Positions 1-9,868 are shown, counted from the first letter of the stretch. The stretch: DNA of 64,000 nt from Paenibacillus sp. FSL H7-0357 (GCF_000758525.1 NZ_CP009241.1:7173501-7237500); one strand, 5' to 3'. Made by a program: numbers and translations. Notes: generated by a model not told the origin, from the sequence alone.

Positions 1-30
1 AATGATTATCGCCTGCAATCCTCTTCTCAT
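1..30 (-). CDS. possible 5' end of a gene leaving the window
   Basis: An ATG at 30-28 on the minus strand is preceded by an AAGGTAGG-like ribosome site and stays open for ten codons to the window edge. Too short to identify. It would be divergent from the TetR gene that starts at 258. This may be chance. Confidence 0.25.
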   Translation of the reverse strand, partial: MRRGLQAIII

Positions 31-168
31 ATGCAACCTACCTTCTCTTTCTTCCGTACATCACTAAAATGACACATTTATATATTACATGAATAATCTC
101 TTTCTTCCTACTGGAATCGTCTGCAAAACACAAATTACAATAATAAGCTAGACTCTCCATACAGAAAT

Positions 169-197
169 TTGTATTGCCGCAAAATATATAATATAAT
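169..197 (+). promoter_or_regulatory. candidate promoter of the tetR-swrC unit
   Basis: TTGTAT (169-174), a 17-base spacer and TATAAT (192-197) lie about 60 bases before the GTG start at 258. The -10 is perfect and the -35 weak. The surrounding DNA is AT-rich. Position and spacing are seen; activity is inferred. Confidence 0.45.
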
Positions 198-257
198 CGG
201 CTTGACCTTAGAGTCATTTACAGAACCCAATAGTCAGGAAAGGAGTTATACCTCTTT

Positions 258-1172
258 GTGAATGACAAAAACGCAAACAAAAAAGAACAGATTATCAAAA
301 CAGCCATGCAGCTATTCGCTGTAAAAGGCTCATCCTCCACCTCCATGCAGGAAATTGCTGAACTATGCGGAATCTCCAAGGGCAGCCTGTACCTGGTGTT
401 CAAGTCCAAGGAAGAGCTGGAACGCAGCATTTACATATATTGCTTCCGCATGATTCGTGATCCCCTGCAGCGCGAGGAATTGGAGAGCCGGAGAAGCCCA
501 CGGGAGAAGCTGCGCAACCAGGTCGAGATCCTGCTTAATCATGTATACGAGCTTCGCGAGTTTTTGCAGCGTCAAATTCAGGAATTTGCCGGAAAAGACG
601 TAATGGAAGTGCCGGAATGGCTGCGAAAGAGCAACGCTCCCCTGCTGACCTGGTTCCAGAATAAACTGGAAACCCTGTACGGGCCCGATATTCTGGCTTA
701 CACAGGAGACCTAAGCCTGCTTGGGAGCGGGATGATCCACTCCTATATCCGGGTTATTTTCAATCAAGGGTCACCTGTATCAATCGCACGTATGGCCGAC
801 CATCTAGTGGATCTGCTGGACATCGTCGTCTCGGGCCTGCTCGCTGATAAGCCTGATCCACTGATCTCCTCTGCCTACCTCACACAGTGGCTCGAGGAAC
901 ATGGGGACACCCCGCGCAAAAGTCCGCTGCAGCTGATTAAAGAAATGAAGGTCTTGCTAAGCGCTACTCCCGCCGTAGATACGCAAAGTCTGGAAGAAGG
1001 GCTTGAATCTCTGGGGATTCTGGAAAGTGAGATTCTCATGCCACATCCACGTAAGGCAATTGTCCGGGGAATGCTGGCCAACCTGCAGAGCTACCCTGCA
1101 CTGGACAAGGAACTGCAGGATTTGAATAAGCTGATTTCTCCTTACATGCAGAACACATGCGGTTTATATTAG
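258..1172 (+). CDS. TetR/AcrR family transcriptional regulator
   Basis: 304 residues. The N-terminal 50 residues form a TetR helix-turn-helix (AMQLFAVKGSSSTSMQEIAE followed by a GISKGSLYLVFKSKEEL recognition helix). The rest is a helical ligand/dimer domain that is unusually long: TetR proteins are mostly 190-220 residues, and the last ~100 here are an extension with no motif I recognise. The start is GTG with AAAGGAG about 11 bases upstream. It lies 114 bases before a SwrC-type RND exporter on the same strand, so it most likely represses its own transcript and that pump. The inducer is unknown. Confidence 0.88.
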   Translation: MNDKNANKKEQIIKTAMQLFAVKGSSSTSMQEIAELCGISKGSLYLVFKSKEELERSIYIYCFRMIRDPLQREELESRRSPREKLRNQVEILLNHVYELREFLQRQIQEFAGKDVMEVPEWLRKSNAPLLTWFQNKLETLYGPDILAYTGDLSLLGSGMIHSYIRVIFNQGSPVSIARMADHLVDLLDIVVSGLLADKPDPLISSAYLTQWLEEHGDTPRKSPLQLIKEMKVLLSATPAVDTQSLEEGLESLGILESEILMPHPRKAIVRGMLANLQSYPALDKELQDLNKLISPYMQNTCGLY

Positions 1173-1286
1173 CCCATAAGACCAAAGGAAGTGGAAACAG
1201 AGAGAGGAAGTCCGGATAGGCAGTACCAGTAAATTATAAATAGAGGCTTTCCATAGGAAAGTCCGAGAGGAGCAGAAACACTACTT

Positions 1287-4200
1287 ATGAAAAGCTTAAT
1301 TAATTTCTCGCTTAAGAACAAATTCGCGATATGGCTGCTAACCATTATTATCGTATTCGCCGGTTTGTACAGCGGCCTGACCATGAAGCAGGAAACCCTG
1401 CCTAATATCAGTATTCCTTATCTCAGTGTAACAACGATTTATCCAGGTGCGGCACCGGAGGGTGTTGTGAATGATGTCAGCAAGCCGCTGGAGCAGAAAC
1501 TCCGCAATGTGGATGGCGTCAAGATGATCACTTCCACCTCGCTCGAGAATGCTTCCAACATCCAAATCGAGTTTGATTACGGTGCGAATCTGGATAATGC
1601 CACAGCTGCCGTTCGTGAAGCCCTGAACGATGTCGCTCTGCCGGATGATGCCCAGAAGCCGACCATTTCCCGCTTCAGCCTTAGCTCACTGCCGGTTATC
1701 TCGCTCAGTCTGTCCGATGACAAATCCGGGGATCTGGAAGAGCTGACCCGCATCGCGGAGAATGATATCCGTCCTGCCCTGGAGGATATCGAAGGTGTTG
1801 CTTCCGTGCAGATTTCCGGACAATACGTCAAGGAAGTCTCCCTGAAATTCAACCAGGACAAACTGAAGCAATACGGGCTGACAGAGGATACCATTAAAGG
1901 CCTCGTTCAAGCCTCCTCTCTGCGTGTTCCGCTGGGACTATTCGAAATGGAGAAATCACAAAAGGCCGTTGTTGTAGACGGCAATATTACCACAGTAGAC
2001 GATCTTAAGAATTTGACAATTCCGCTTGTGCCTTCAGCTGCGGGCGCACAAGCAGGTGCTGGTGGTGCTGCTAGTGCCGGCGGTGGTGCTGTTGCCGGTG
2101 GTGCTGGTGCAGCCAGTACTGGTACTGCTGGTACTGGTGCCGCTGGAACAGGCGCGGGCGCAGGTGCTGCAGTACCAACAGGCCTGCCGACGGTGAAGCT
2201 GGGTGAGCTTGCCTCCATTGAGGTTATCGGCAAGTCCGAATCCATCTCCCGTACCAACGGCAAAGAATCTATCGGGATTCAAATTGTTAAGTCCAATGAC
2301 GCCAACACCGTTGAAGTTGTAAACAGCGTTAAAGATACAACGAAAGAATTGAAGCAACAGTATAAATCTATGGATCTTACGGTTCTGCTCGACCAAGGCA
2401 AGCCGATTGAGGATTCCGTAAACACTATGCTGTCCAAGGCAGTCTTTGGCGCTTTGTTCGCCGTACTGATCATTCTGCTGTTCCTGCGGAATATCCGTTC
2501 AACTATCATCTCGATCATTTCTATTCCCTTGTCGCTGCTTATCGCTGTTCTATGCCTGCGTCAAATGGATATCACGCTCAACATGATGACGCTAGGCGCG
2601 ATGACCGTCGCCATCGGGCGGGTTGTCGATGACTCGATTGTCGTCATTGAGAATATATACCGGCGTATGACGTTGTCGGGTGAGAAGCTGCGCGGCCGGG
2701 AGCTGATAAGCGCGGCTACAAGCGAAATGTTCGTGCCGATTATGTCTTCTACAATTGTAACGATCGCCGTATTCCTTCCGCTTGCTTTTGTCAGCGGCAT
2801 GGTGGGCGAACTGTTCCTGCCGTTTGCACTGACCATGGTATTCTCCCTGCTCGCTTCTCTGGTTGTGGCGATTACACTTGTGCCGGCACTGGCGCATACG
2901 CTGTTCCGTAACGGACTGAAGAAAGGCAAGAAAAACCATGAAGAGAAACCGGGCAAAATGGCTCTGGGTTATCAGAAGATTCTGAACTGGTGCCTTTCCC
3001 ATAAGCTGGTTACTTTCGGGGTTGCGGTTCTGTTGCTGGTTGGCAGCTTGTTCCTGATCAAACCAATCGGGGTAAGCTTCATGCCTTCACAGGAAGATAA
3101 GAGTGTCATCATGACCTATGCACCTAAAGCCGGACAAACCGCTGAAGATGTCCAGGAACAAGGACTGAAGGCTGAGAAGTACATTCTGGCCCAAGAGCAT
3201 ATCGACAACATGCAATATTCCATCGGTGGCGGTGGATTTATGGGAATGGGCTCCAGCAATTCAGGTCTCTTCTATATTACCTATGACAGTGATACTCCAG
3301 ATTTCGACACAGTTAAGGAAAATCTGATTGAAGGGCTGACCAAAGAGGTGCCGGAAGGCGTGTGGGGCGATATGTCCGGCATGATGGGCGGAGGCCTTGG
3401 CGGCAATACGCTGACCGTGAATATTTTTGGCGACACCCTGGATCAGTTGAAACCGGTAGCCGATGAGATAGCAGGCATCGTGAATGCAGATACCGCTAAT
3501 TTCAAGGATGGGGAAACCAGCCTTGCTGAAGGTTACGAACAATACACCGTGGTTGCCGATCAAGCGAAGCTAAGTTCGCTTGGCCTCACTGCCGGACAGA
3601 TTGCCATGAAGCTGAGTCCGGTTAATGCCCGCCCTGTAATGACAGAGGTGGAAGTGGATGGCAAAAACTATAATGTCTATATTGAAGCCGACACTCATAC
3701 GTACAGCAGTATTCAGGAAATGGAAGAGGCTACGCTAACCTCACCGCTGGGCTTTACAGTGCCGATCGGCGAAGTAGCGAAGATTGAGAACGGTACATCG
3801 CCGGACTCGATTACCCGCATTGACGGTAAAATGAGCGTTAATGTGACCGCTGAAATCATTGCTACCGATGTAAACAGCGCTTCAAATGACGTGAAGGAAA
3901 AGATCGAAGCCCTGGAGCTGCCTGACGGAGTTACCATCTCCTTCGGCGGCGTTACCGAACAAATCAATGAAACCTTCGGCCAGCTCGGACTTGCGATGGC
4001 GGCCGCTATTGCCATTGTATATTTTGTGCTTGTTGTTACTTTCGGCGGCGGTCTGGCACCGTTCGCGATCCTGTTCTCACTGCCATTCACTGTGATCGGA
4101 GCACTCGTCGCTCTGTTGCTGGCAGGAGAAACCCTGAACGTCTCTTCACTGATGGGGGCACTGATGCTGATCGGTATCGTCGTAACGAATGCGATCGTAC

Positions 4201-4487
4201 TGATTGACCGGGTTATTCACAAGGAAAAAGAAGGAATGTCTACCCGTCAGGCACTGCTTGAAGCCGGAGGCACCCGCTTGCGTCCAATTCTAATGACGGC
4301 ACTCGCCACGATCGGCGCTCTGCTGCCGCTGGTTACAGGACTTGAGAACAGTGCCGGCATTATCTCTAAAGGACTTGGTGTGACCGTTATTGGCGGTCTG
4401 ATCAGCTCCACCCTGCTGACACTGGTCGTTGTACCTGTAGTCTATGAATTCCTGATGAAATTCCGCAGCAAAAAGGTTATTGAATAG
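1287..4487 (+). CDS. swrC: SwrC-type RND efflux transporter (AcrB/HAE1 family)
   Basis: 1066 residues, the length of Bacillus SwrC (surfactin self-resistance pump), and very similar to it from end to end as I recall that sequence. The first membrane helix is at about residues 10-30. Porter loops are followed by helices in which the TM4 proton-relay pair is visible in GRVVDDSIVVIENIYRRM. The second half repeats the fold and ends in a charged cytoplasmic tail. Residues ~250-298 are an almost pure Gly/Ala/Thr linker inside the first large loop. Bacillus SwrC also has a flexible linker there, but less repetitive. The start has AGGAG 14 bases upstream, a long gap. No membrane-fusion partner is nearby. 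It probably exports lipopeptides or amphiphilic drugs using the proton gradient. Confidence 0.92.
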   Translation: MKSLINFSLKNKFAIWLLTIIIVFAGLYSGLTMKQETLPNISIPYLSVTTIYPGAAPEGVVNDVSKPLEQKLRNVDGVKMITSTSLENASNIQIEFDYGANLDNATAAVREALNDVALPDDAQKPTISRFSLSSLPVISLSLSDDKSGDLEELTRIAENDIRPALEDIEGVASVQISGQYVKEVSLKFNQDKLKQYGLTEDTIKGLVQASSLRVPLGLFEMEKSQKAVVVDGNITTVDDLKNLTIPLVPSAAGAQAGAGGAASAGGGAVAGGAGAASTGTAGTGAAGTGAGAGAAVPTGLPTVKLGELASIEVIGKSESISRTNGKESIGIQIVKSNDANTVEVVNSVKDTTKELKQQYKSMDLTVLLDQGKPIEDSVNTMLSKAVFGALFAVLIILLFLRNIRSTIISIISIPLSLLIAVLCLRQMDITLNMMTLGAMTVAIGRVVDDSIVVIENIYRRMTLSGEKLRGRELISAATSEMFVPIMSSTIVTIAVFLPLAFVSGMVGELFLPFALTMVFSLLASLVVAITLVPALAHTLFRNGLKKGKKNHEEKPGKMALGYQKILNWCLSHKLVTFGVAVLLLVGSLFLIKPIGVSFMPSQEDKSVIMTYAPKAGQTAEDVQEQGLKAEKYILAQEHIDNMQYSIGGGGFMGMGSSNSGLFYITYDSDTPDFDTVKENLIEGLTKEVPEGVWGDMSGMMGGGLGGNTLTVNIFGDTLDQLKPVADEIAGIVNADTANFKDGETSLAEGYEQYTVVADQAKLSSLGLTAGQIAMKLSPVNARPVMTEVEVDGKNYNVYIEADTHTYSSIQEMEEATLTSPLGFTVPIGEVAKIENGTSPDSITRIDGKMSVNVTAEIIATDVNSASNDVKEKIEALELPDGVTISFGGVTEQINETFGQLGLAMAAAIAIVYFVLVVTFGGGLAPFAILFSLPFTVIGALVALLLAGETLNVSSLMGALMLIGIVVTNAIVLIDRVIHKEKEGMSTRQALLEAGGTRLRPILMTALATIGALLPLVTGLENSAGIISKGLGVTVIGGLISSTLLTLVVVPVVYEFLMKFRSKKVIE
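2036..2190 (+). repeat. Gly/Ala/Thr-rich low-complexity tract inside swrC
   Basis: GGT/GCT/GCA/ACT-type codons repeat irregularly and encode about 50 residues consisting almost only of G, A, T and S. The reading frame stays open on both sides. It is likely a flexible loop prone to slippage. Confidence 0.8.
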
Positions 4488-4519
4488 AACTTAAGAACAC
4501 TAACCAAAAGTTCATAAAT

Positions 4520-4556
4520 AAGGCGCCTTTCCACAATTGGAAAGGCGCCTTTTGTT
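4520..4556. terminator. bidirectional terminator after swrC and torD-like gene
   Basis: A 13-base perfect stem (4520-4532 with 4539-4551) closes a 6-base loop and is followed by a T-rich stretch. It sits between convergent genes ending at 4487 and 4621. Confidence 0.85.
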
Positions 4557-4620
4557 TGTGCTTAATATGAAAGTAAACATAGTCTATAGATAGCGGCCGG
4601 TTACCGTTACTTGGTCCAGG

Positions 4621-5298
4621 CTAAACCATGGCTGCCGCGCTGCTCTCCAGCGAAGACTTCCAGGCGCGCAGCATCTGCAGATCCTGCGGCAGAAATTCCT
4701 CCAGCATATGGCTGAGTCCCAGATATAAAGGACTGTCTGTAGCTGCATTCAGTCTTTCGCAGAATTGTGGTGTCCATCTCAGTAAGTGCTCTTCCAGGAA
4801 GTTCTCCTGGATTTCCAGCAATTCCATGGCACTTCTCACCGAGAAGCTGTTATACAGCATCCGTTCATGCAGCACGGCCATAAATTCCAGCTCAATAGCG
4901 ATATGGTCATCGGCTTCGCCGCCGCATTTCTTGAACACTATCCCCGCCGAAGCGTACACATCGGAGAGCACGTTGCAGAATTCCTGCTCACGGCCCAACT
5001 GGGCAGCTTCACGCGGCAGTTCGTTCATCAGCCGCTTGTATTCGCGGTTCTCCTTCTCGCAGATCAGCGGAAGCTGGGCAGGCTCCTGGCTACACAGATA
5101 ACGCTTCAGCTCTCTTCCGCCCTCCGTCATTTCCGCCGCTACGCTCATTTGGCGGTTGCGGCTCCACTGGGCAACCAGCGAAAGCGTTGGTTTTCTCCCG
5201 TAAAAATCAACTAAAATCTGATATATTAATCCCCGGCTCTCCAGCCAGCGGCTAAATGCCTCCGGCACGACAAGTGATGGAACTGTTGTTATCGTCAT
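4621..5298 (-). CDS. TorD/DmsD-family molybdoenzyme assembly chaperone
   Basis: 225 residues, all-helical, no signal or membrane segment. The motif DHIAIELEFMAVLHE at about residues 130-145 is the TorD-family signature (acidic-D-H..E-L-x-F-M). Family members bind twin-arginine leaders of bis-MGD oxidoreductases (DMSO/TMAO reductases, formate dehydrogenase, nitrate reductase) until cofactor insertion. The start is set by GGGAGGA 7 bases before the ATG at 5298; an upstream in-frame extension to 5400 lacks a ribosome site. It is divergent from moaA. No client molybdoenzyme lies in this window. Confidence 0.8.
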   Translation of the reverse strand: MTITTVPSLVVPEAFSRWLESRGLIYQILVDFYGRKPTLSLVAQWSRNRQMSVAAEMTEGGRELKRYLCSQEPAQLPLICEKENREYKRLMNELPREAAQLGREQEFCNVLSDVYASAGIVFKKCGGEADDHIAIELEFMAVLHERMLYNSFSVRSAMELLEIQENFLEEHLLRWTPQFCERLNAATDSPLYLGLSHMLEEFLPQDLQMLRAWKSSLESSAAAMV

Positions 5299-5368
5299 TT
5301 TGCAAATCCTCCCTACTTGGTTTGACCGGATGCTGCACCCGTTGTTATTACCACGTGCATGCCCCGGT

Positions 5369-5397
5369 ATCATAGCTGTGAGCTGCGCAAAAGTGAA
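5369..5397 (-). promoter_or_regulatory. candidate promoter of the torD-like gene
   Basis: Reading the minus strand, TTCACT (5397-5392), a 17-base spacer and TATGAT (5374-5369) lie about 70 bases before the start at 5298. The -35 is only fair. Confidence 0.4.
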
Positions 5398-5621
5398 CAT
5401 AGAATAGAGATGAATCTTTCACACCTAAATTATATCGAAATTGTAAAGCGCTTTCAGTGAGCATTTTATGACCATTCCCCGTAATTGTCGTACTATTGTC
5501 AAATTTAGACTTTGCCGTTCCTCTTTTGTCCCCTATTATTTAGGTTGTCCTTTTTGCCTGCCGTACAGCAGTTACTCCCCCGCAGAGCGTACGGAGAGAG
5601 AGCTAACAACGTATAGCACCA

Positions 5622-5650
5622 TTGACGGCAGCGAAAGCAATCTTTAAAAT
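5622..5650 (+). promoter_or_regulatory. candidate promoter of moaA
   Basis: TTGACG (5622-5627), 17 bases, TAAAAT (5645-5650), followed 35 bases later by the moaA ATG with an AAGGGAG ribosome site. Five of six -35 and five of six -10 positions match consensus. Confidence 0.55.
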
Positions 5651-5684
5651 TTAAATAAGATACACCAATGAAGGGAGCAACGCT

Positions 5685-6686
5685 ATGGAACCGCTGACGG
5701 ACCCTTTTGGACGTTTACATGACTATATCCGCATTTCGGTTACAGACCGCTGCAACCTGCGCTGCATTTATTGTATGCCGGCGGAAGGAATGCAATTCCA
5801 ACCGCAGGACGAGATTATGAGCTATGAAGAAATTACCGCTGTGGTGGAGGCGCTGGCGCCCCTGGGTCTGAGTAAAGTCCGGCTGACCGGGGGAGAACCG
5901 CTGGTCCGCAAGGATCTGGAGAAGCTTGTCTCCATGATTTCCGCCATACCGGGTATTAAAGATATATCATTAACCACGAATGGTCTCATGCTTCCGGCTA
6001 AAGCTGCCCTGCTAAAACAGGCAGGCTTGTCGCGGGTGAATATCAGCCTCGATTCGCTCAAACAGGAGCGCTTCGCGATGATTACCCGCGGCGGAGATGT
6101 CGCCAAGGTGCTGAAGGGAATAGAAGCCGCTGAAGCAGCGGGGCTCTCCCCGATCAAGCTGAATGTTGTGCTGATGAAAGGCATCAATGATGATGAAATT
6201 AAGGATTTCATCTCGCTGACCCTGCACAGCCCGCTGAATGTGCGGTTCATCGAATATATGCCGATCGGCAGCGCAAGCGATTCCTGGCGCCAGACTTATT
6301 TGCCGCTGGAGACGGTCGTAGAAGCCTGTACCGAAGCAGGCTGGGCAACCGAGGAAGCGGAGTTGCCCTCGGGCAACGGCCCTTCGCAGAACCGGCGGGT
6401 GGTCGGAGCGCAGGGAACCTTCGGGCTGATCCACCCGGTCAGCGAGCATTTCTGCGATAACTGCAACCGGCTGCGGCTCACTGCGGACGGTCATATCAAA
6501 GCCTGCCTGTATTGGGCGGATGAGTATAACGTACGGCCCCTGACCGCTGATCCGGCGGCGGTGCAAGCCCTGTTCCGCCAGGCGCTCGGCAACAAGCCGC
6601 ATAACCATGAGATGGCGCTGGCGCTGGAGAAAAAGGCGCAGAGCCATACTCCGACGGTTCGCCGCATGTCGCAAATCGGCGGCTAG
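5685..6686 (+). CDS. moaA: GTP 3',8-cyclase MoaA
   Basis: 333 residues. A radical-SAM enzyme of molybdenum cofactor synthesis that, with MoaC, turns GTP into cyclic pyranopterin phosphate. The SAM cluster cysteines C23, C27 and C30 are in [10 protein letters not shown]. The C-terminal GTP-binding cluster cysteines C257, C260 and C274 are in [19 protein letters not shown]. The protein ends in the conserved Gly-Gly that helps catalysis. Length and all six cysteines are canonical. It stands alone, divergent from the TorD-like chaperone gene; mobA lies 8 kb away. Other moa genes are not in the window. Confidence 0.97.
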   Translation: MEPLTDPFGRLHDYIRISVTDRCNLRCIYCMPAEGMQFQPQDEIMSYEEITAVVEALAPLGLSKVRLTGGEPLVRKDLEKLVSMISAIPGIKDISLTTNGLMLPAKAALLKQAGLSRVNISLDSLKQERFAMITRGGDVAKVLKGIEAAEAAGLSPIKLNVVLMKGINDDEIKDFISLTLHSPLNVRFIEYMPIGSASDSWRQTYLPLETVVEACTEAGWATEEAELPSGNGPSQNRRVVGAQGTFGLIHPVSEHFCDNCNRLRLTADGHIKACLYWADEYNVRPLTADPAAVQALFRQALGNKPHNHEMALALEKKAQSHTPTVRRMSQIGG

Positions 6687-6704
6687 CCTTTATGATTGCA
6701 AGTC

Positions 6705-6744
6705 AAAACGGATACCCTGCAGGCAGCAGGGTATCCGTTTTTTC
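6705..6744 (+). terminator. terminator after moaA
   Basis: A 16-base perfect stem (6705-6720 with 6726-6741), a 5-base loop and a run of T. It also lies just beyond the end of the convergent LysE-family gene at 6776. Confidence 0.85.
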
Positions 6745-6775
6745 AGGAAAACAACTTACAGCAGCAGATTTGGAG

Positions 6776-7387
6776 CTAAAAGCTTACCCACAATTGAAAG
6801 CCCATATAGAGGGCAATTCCCCAGATCAGCACCGCCGAAGCCTTGTTCATCAGCCTGACCGCCTTGCCGGAGGAGTCGGCTTTCCCGAGCATTCTCCCTG
6901 CTGCCGCTAGTCCGATGAACCATACCCAGGATACCCCTGCGGCAGCTGCCGCGAACACCCAGCGTTCACTCCCGGCATATTGCAGTGCATTGGTGCCGAT
7001 AACACCAACCGTGTCCATCAGAGCATGCGGATTCAGCAGGGATACCGACAAAGCATAACCCACCTGCCCTTTCAGCGATAGCCGTTTTGCTTCTCCTTTT
7101 GCCGGAGCGGCGGCCCATATTTTCCAGCCCATAAAACAAAGAAATAAGGTGCCCGCCCCCAAGACGACCGGCGTCAGCCAATCCAGTGAGAGCAGAACCA
7201 GCGACACCCCGCCGACAGCAGCAGCAATAAGCAGACTATCGCACAGGGCAGCCGTCAGAATAACGGGCAGGGCACCGCGAAACTGCGGATGCAGCGCCCC
7301 TTGGTTAAAGACGAATATATTTTGTACCCCCAGCGGTAAAATAAGCCCAAATGCCAATATTATTCCATGCACTATTGCTTCCGTCAT
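6776..7387 (-). CDS. LysE/ArgO family amino-acid exporter
   Basis: 203 residues with about six hydrophobic helices. The N-terminal GLILPLGVQNIFVFNQG is typical of the LysE/ArgO family, which exports basic or other amino acids by exchange. Two consecutive ATG codons exist; AGGAG sits 7 bases before the second (7387) and 4 before the first (7390), so 7387 is preferred. It is divergent from a MocR-type regulator at 7616, which probably controls it. The substrate cannot be fixed from sequence. Confidence 0.85.
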   Translation of the reverse strand: MTEAIVHGIILAFGLILPLGVQNIFVFNQGALHPQFRGALPVILTAALCDSLLIAAAVGGVSLVLLSLDWLTPVVLGAGTLFLCFMGWKIWAAAPAKGEAKRLSLKGQVGYALSVSLLNPHALMDTVGVIGTNALQYAGSERWVFAAAAAGVSWVWFIGLAAAGRMLGKADSSGKAVRLMNKASAVLIWGIALYMGFQLWVSF

Positions 7388-7615
7388 CATCCGGCTCCTT
7401 CCAGCCTGCTGTCTATTTCAAATCAACGTATGGCAGCAGCATACACGTCCTTCGCTGCACTATTGATCCTACTCCCCCTAACGGTTCAGGTAACCCTCCA
7501 AGTCCAGAGGATACTACCCAACCAAATTAAGAAGCCCGGACGAAGCGTGGTATACTCCAAGTAACAAATCTCTTATTCCATCAGCATTTACACCCTATAA
7601 AAAGGAGCTAGTCCT

Positions 7616-9196
7616 TTGACGCGCCAACGCCGATCAGACCATCCACTTACAGCCTCACCCTCGGCAGTTCCCCCTGTCCAATCCGCTTCCCTTGATGATT
7701 CTGCAAGTTTAAGCGGCCATTGGAAGCCGGATCCCTCTTCACCGCTGCCCCTGCACAGACAAATCTCAGCCTATTTCATCGGCAAAATCTCCAGCGGCGC
7801 CTGGCCTCCCGGCATGCGGCTTATCCCGCAGCGCGAGCTATGCCGTCAGCTTGGCGTCAACCGCAGCACGGTTGTCACCGCGCTCGGGCAGCTCGCTGCA
7901 CTCGGCTTGATCGAAGGCAGTCGGGGCGGAGGAACCCGGGTTACCGCTTCAAGCAGGGCTGGAGCCTCCGGGCCGGATGCAGCGGCCCGCTCCACTGGAG
8001 CTGCGGGCCAGTTTGGCGGCAACTGGAATGACTACGTGGAGGAAGGCATCCACTACCCTAACCTGCCTGCGGTACAAGCCATCAACAGGCTTGAATATGA
8101 AGCGGGGCTGATCCGTCTCGGCACCGGTGAGCCTGCGCCCGGGCTGCTGCCCGGCGAGTCGATGCGCCAGGTGCTGCTCGAGCTGGCACAGAACCCGCTT
8201 CCGCCGCTCTCTTACGAAGAGCCGCTTGGCAGCCTTAGTCTTCGCAGAGCGGTCAGCCAGGAGCTGTCGAAGAACGGAATAGCGGCCGATCCGTCTTCCA
8301 TCCTCATTACCTCGGGCGCGCTGCAGGGTCTGCAGCTCATTGCGCTGGGCCTGCTTCCGCGGGGCTCGACGGTGCTGCTGGAGAAGCCCTCCTACCTGTA
8401 TTCCATCCACGCCTTCCAGTCGGCGGGGGTGAAATTCAGCGGCCTGCCGATGGACAAAGATGGCCTCTTACCGGATCAGCTGGCAGCCGCAGCCATCCGT
8501 AGCAAGGCGGCCATGCTCTACACCATCCCTAGCTTCCATAATCCCACCGGAATTGTAATGGATGCGGGACGGCGGAACGCCTTAATGGACATTGCAGGCG
8601 GACTTGGACTGCCCATTCTCGAGGATGGGGCTTATCAGGATCTATGGCTGGATGATCGCCCGCCCAACCCCCTGAAAGCCCGGGACCGCGAGGGAAGAGT
8701 GCTCCACCTGGGCACGCTGTCGAAGGCGGCAAGCCCCGGCCTGCGCATCGGCTGGATTGTCGGCCCGGAGCCGGTAGTCCGCCGGCTGGCCGATATCAAG
8801 ATGCAGACCGATTACGGCGCAAGCTCCCTGTCGCAGCTCGCCGCCGCGCGCTGGCTGGAAGGCGGTTATCATGAGCAGCATCTCATCCTGTTACGCGGAA
8901 AACTGCGGCGGCGGCGCGATTTCATGCTGCAGCTGCTTGATATCCATTTTGCGGGGCTGGCTTCCTGGAGCATTCCGGCCGGAGGTTTCTACATCTGGCT
9001 CTCCCTGAATGGAACTCTTTCGCTGCGCCGGCTCTTCAAGGCTGCACTACAGGCTGGAGTACTCCTGAATACAGGGGATCTGTATGACCGCAGCGACAGC
9101 AGACATCTCCGCCTGTCCTTCGCCTATGCCTCTGAGGATGAGATGGAGCACGGAATAGCAGCCTTGGCAAATATCATAATTAATCAAATGACATAA
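7616..9196 (+). CDS. MocR/PdxR-type GntR regulator with aminotransferase domain
   Basis: 526 residues. Residues ~42-118 are a GntR winged helix (PLHRQISAYF ... QRELCRQLGVNRSTVVTALG). After a low-complexity linker, residues ~150-520 form a fold-type I aminotransferase domain with the PLP-binding lysine K370 in LGTLSKAASPGLRIGW. Members sense PLP or an amino-acid aldimine and usually regulate a divergent transporter or vitamin B6 gene; here the divergent partner is the LysE-type exporter. The start is TTG with AAAAGGAG 8 bases upstream. The N-terminal ~40 residues are a Ser/Pro-rich extension. Confidence 0.9.
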   Translation: MTRQRRSDHPLTASPSAVPPVQSASLDDSASLSGHWKPDPSSPLPLHRQISAYFIGKISSGAWPPGMRLIPQRELCRQLGVNRSTVVTALGQLAALGLIEGSRGGGTRVTASSRAGASGPDAAARSTGAAGQFGGNWNDYVEEGIHYPNLPAVQAINRLEYEAGLIRLGTGEPAPGLLPGESMRQVLLELAQNPLPPLSYEEPLGSLSLRRAVSQELSKNGIAADPSSILITSGALQGLQLIALGLLPRGSTVLLEKPSYLYSIHAFQSAGVKFSGLPMDKDGLLPDQLAAAAIRSKAAMLYTIPSFHNPTGIVMDAGRRNALMDIAGGLGLPILEDGAYQDLWLDDRPPNPLKARDREGRVLHLGTLSKAASPGLRIGWIVGPEPVVRRLADIKMQTDYGASSLSQLAAARWLEGGYHEQHLILLRGKLRRRRDFMLQLLDIHFAGLASWSIPAGGFYIWLSLNGTLSLRRLFKAALQAGVLLNTGDLYDRSDSRHLRLSFAYASEDEMEHGIAALANIIINQMT

Positions 9197-9259
9197 ATTA
9201 ATATTTGTCATTTGTCATCTACCGTGTTAAGCTGTACCTACCGAAGGGAGAATCCACCC

Positions 9260-9868
9260 GTGAACAAACCAAGCGCTTTTTTAAGCAAGACGGAAATATT
9301 GGACGCCGCTGAACAGACCTTGCGCAGGTTCGGCCCTGACAAAACCTCAGTGACCGATGTAGCCAAGCTGCTGGGCGTCAGCCATGGTACCTTGTACCGG
9401 CATTTTCCCAGCAAAGCGGCATTGCGGGAGGCTGTAACGGAAAGATGGCTGGACGAGTTGATTCTTGCCCCTCTGACAGAGATCGCGGCAGCTGCAGCAG
9501 CCGGAAATGCTCTGGAGCAGCTAAGGAAATATATCGCGAAGCTGATCGAGCTTAAACATCACTACGCCGAGCAGGACAGCGAAATGTTCAAGATGTATGC
9601 ATCTGTTACGGAAGAAGCCTCCGAGCTCATTGACACTCATATTCAGCGGATTATCAGCCAGATGGGCAGTGTAATCGACAAAGGCATTCAGGAAGGCACG
9701 ATTTCGCCAATCGCCGGTACGGAGATGATTGCCCGTTCACTTTTTTACGCGACGGCACGGTTCCACCATCCTTCCCATGCCTATGAATGGCATAGCGGGA
9801 GCATCGGACAGGAATTCGAACAGCTCTGGACAATACTTGCCAGAGGCCTCGCGGCTGTCACCAGTTAA
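9260..9868 (+). CDS. TetR family transcriptional regulator
   Basis: 202 residues, normal for the family. The helix-turn-helix covers residues ~8-52 (KTEILDAAEQTLRRFG ... VAKLLGVSHGTLYRHFPSK). The C-terminal part resembles the TetR_C group with a YAEQDSEMFKMY segment. The start is GTG at 9260 with AAGGGAG 9 bases upstream; an in-frame TTG at 9212 has no ribosome site. It precedes a short-chain dehydrogenase on the same strand, a common repressor-target arrangement. Between them lies a tandem duplication that may carry its operator. Confidence 0.88.
   Translation: MNKPSAFLSKTEILDAAEQTLRRFGPDKTSVTDVAKLLGVSHGTLYRHFPSKAALREAVTERWLDELILAPLTEIAAAAAAGNALEQLRKYIAKLIELKHHYAEQDSEMFKMYASVTEEASELIDTHIQRIISQMGSVIDKGIQEGTISPIAGTEMIARSLFYATARFHHPSHAYEWHSGSIGQEFEQLWTILARGLAAVTS

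Larger units (their letters stand above)
5299..5684. other. intergenic region between torD-like gene and moaA
   Basis: 386 bases holding the two divergent promoters listed here. No open frame with a ribosome site, and no structured moco riboswitch that I could recognise by eye. Confidence 0.6.
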
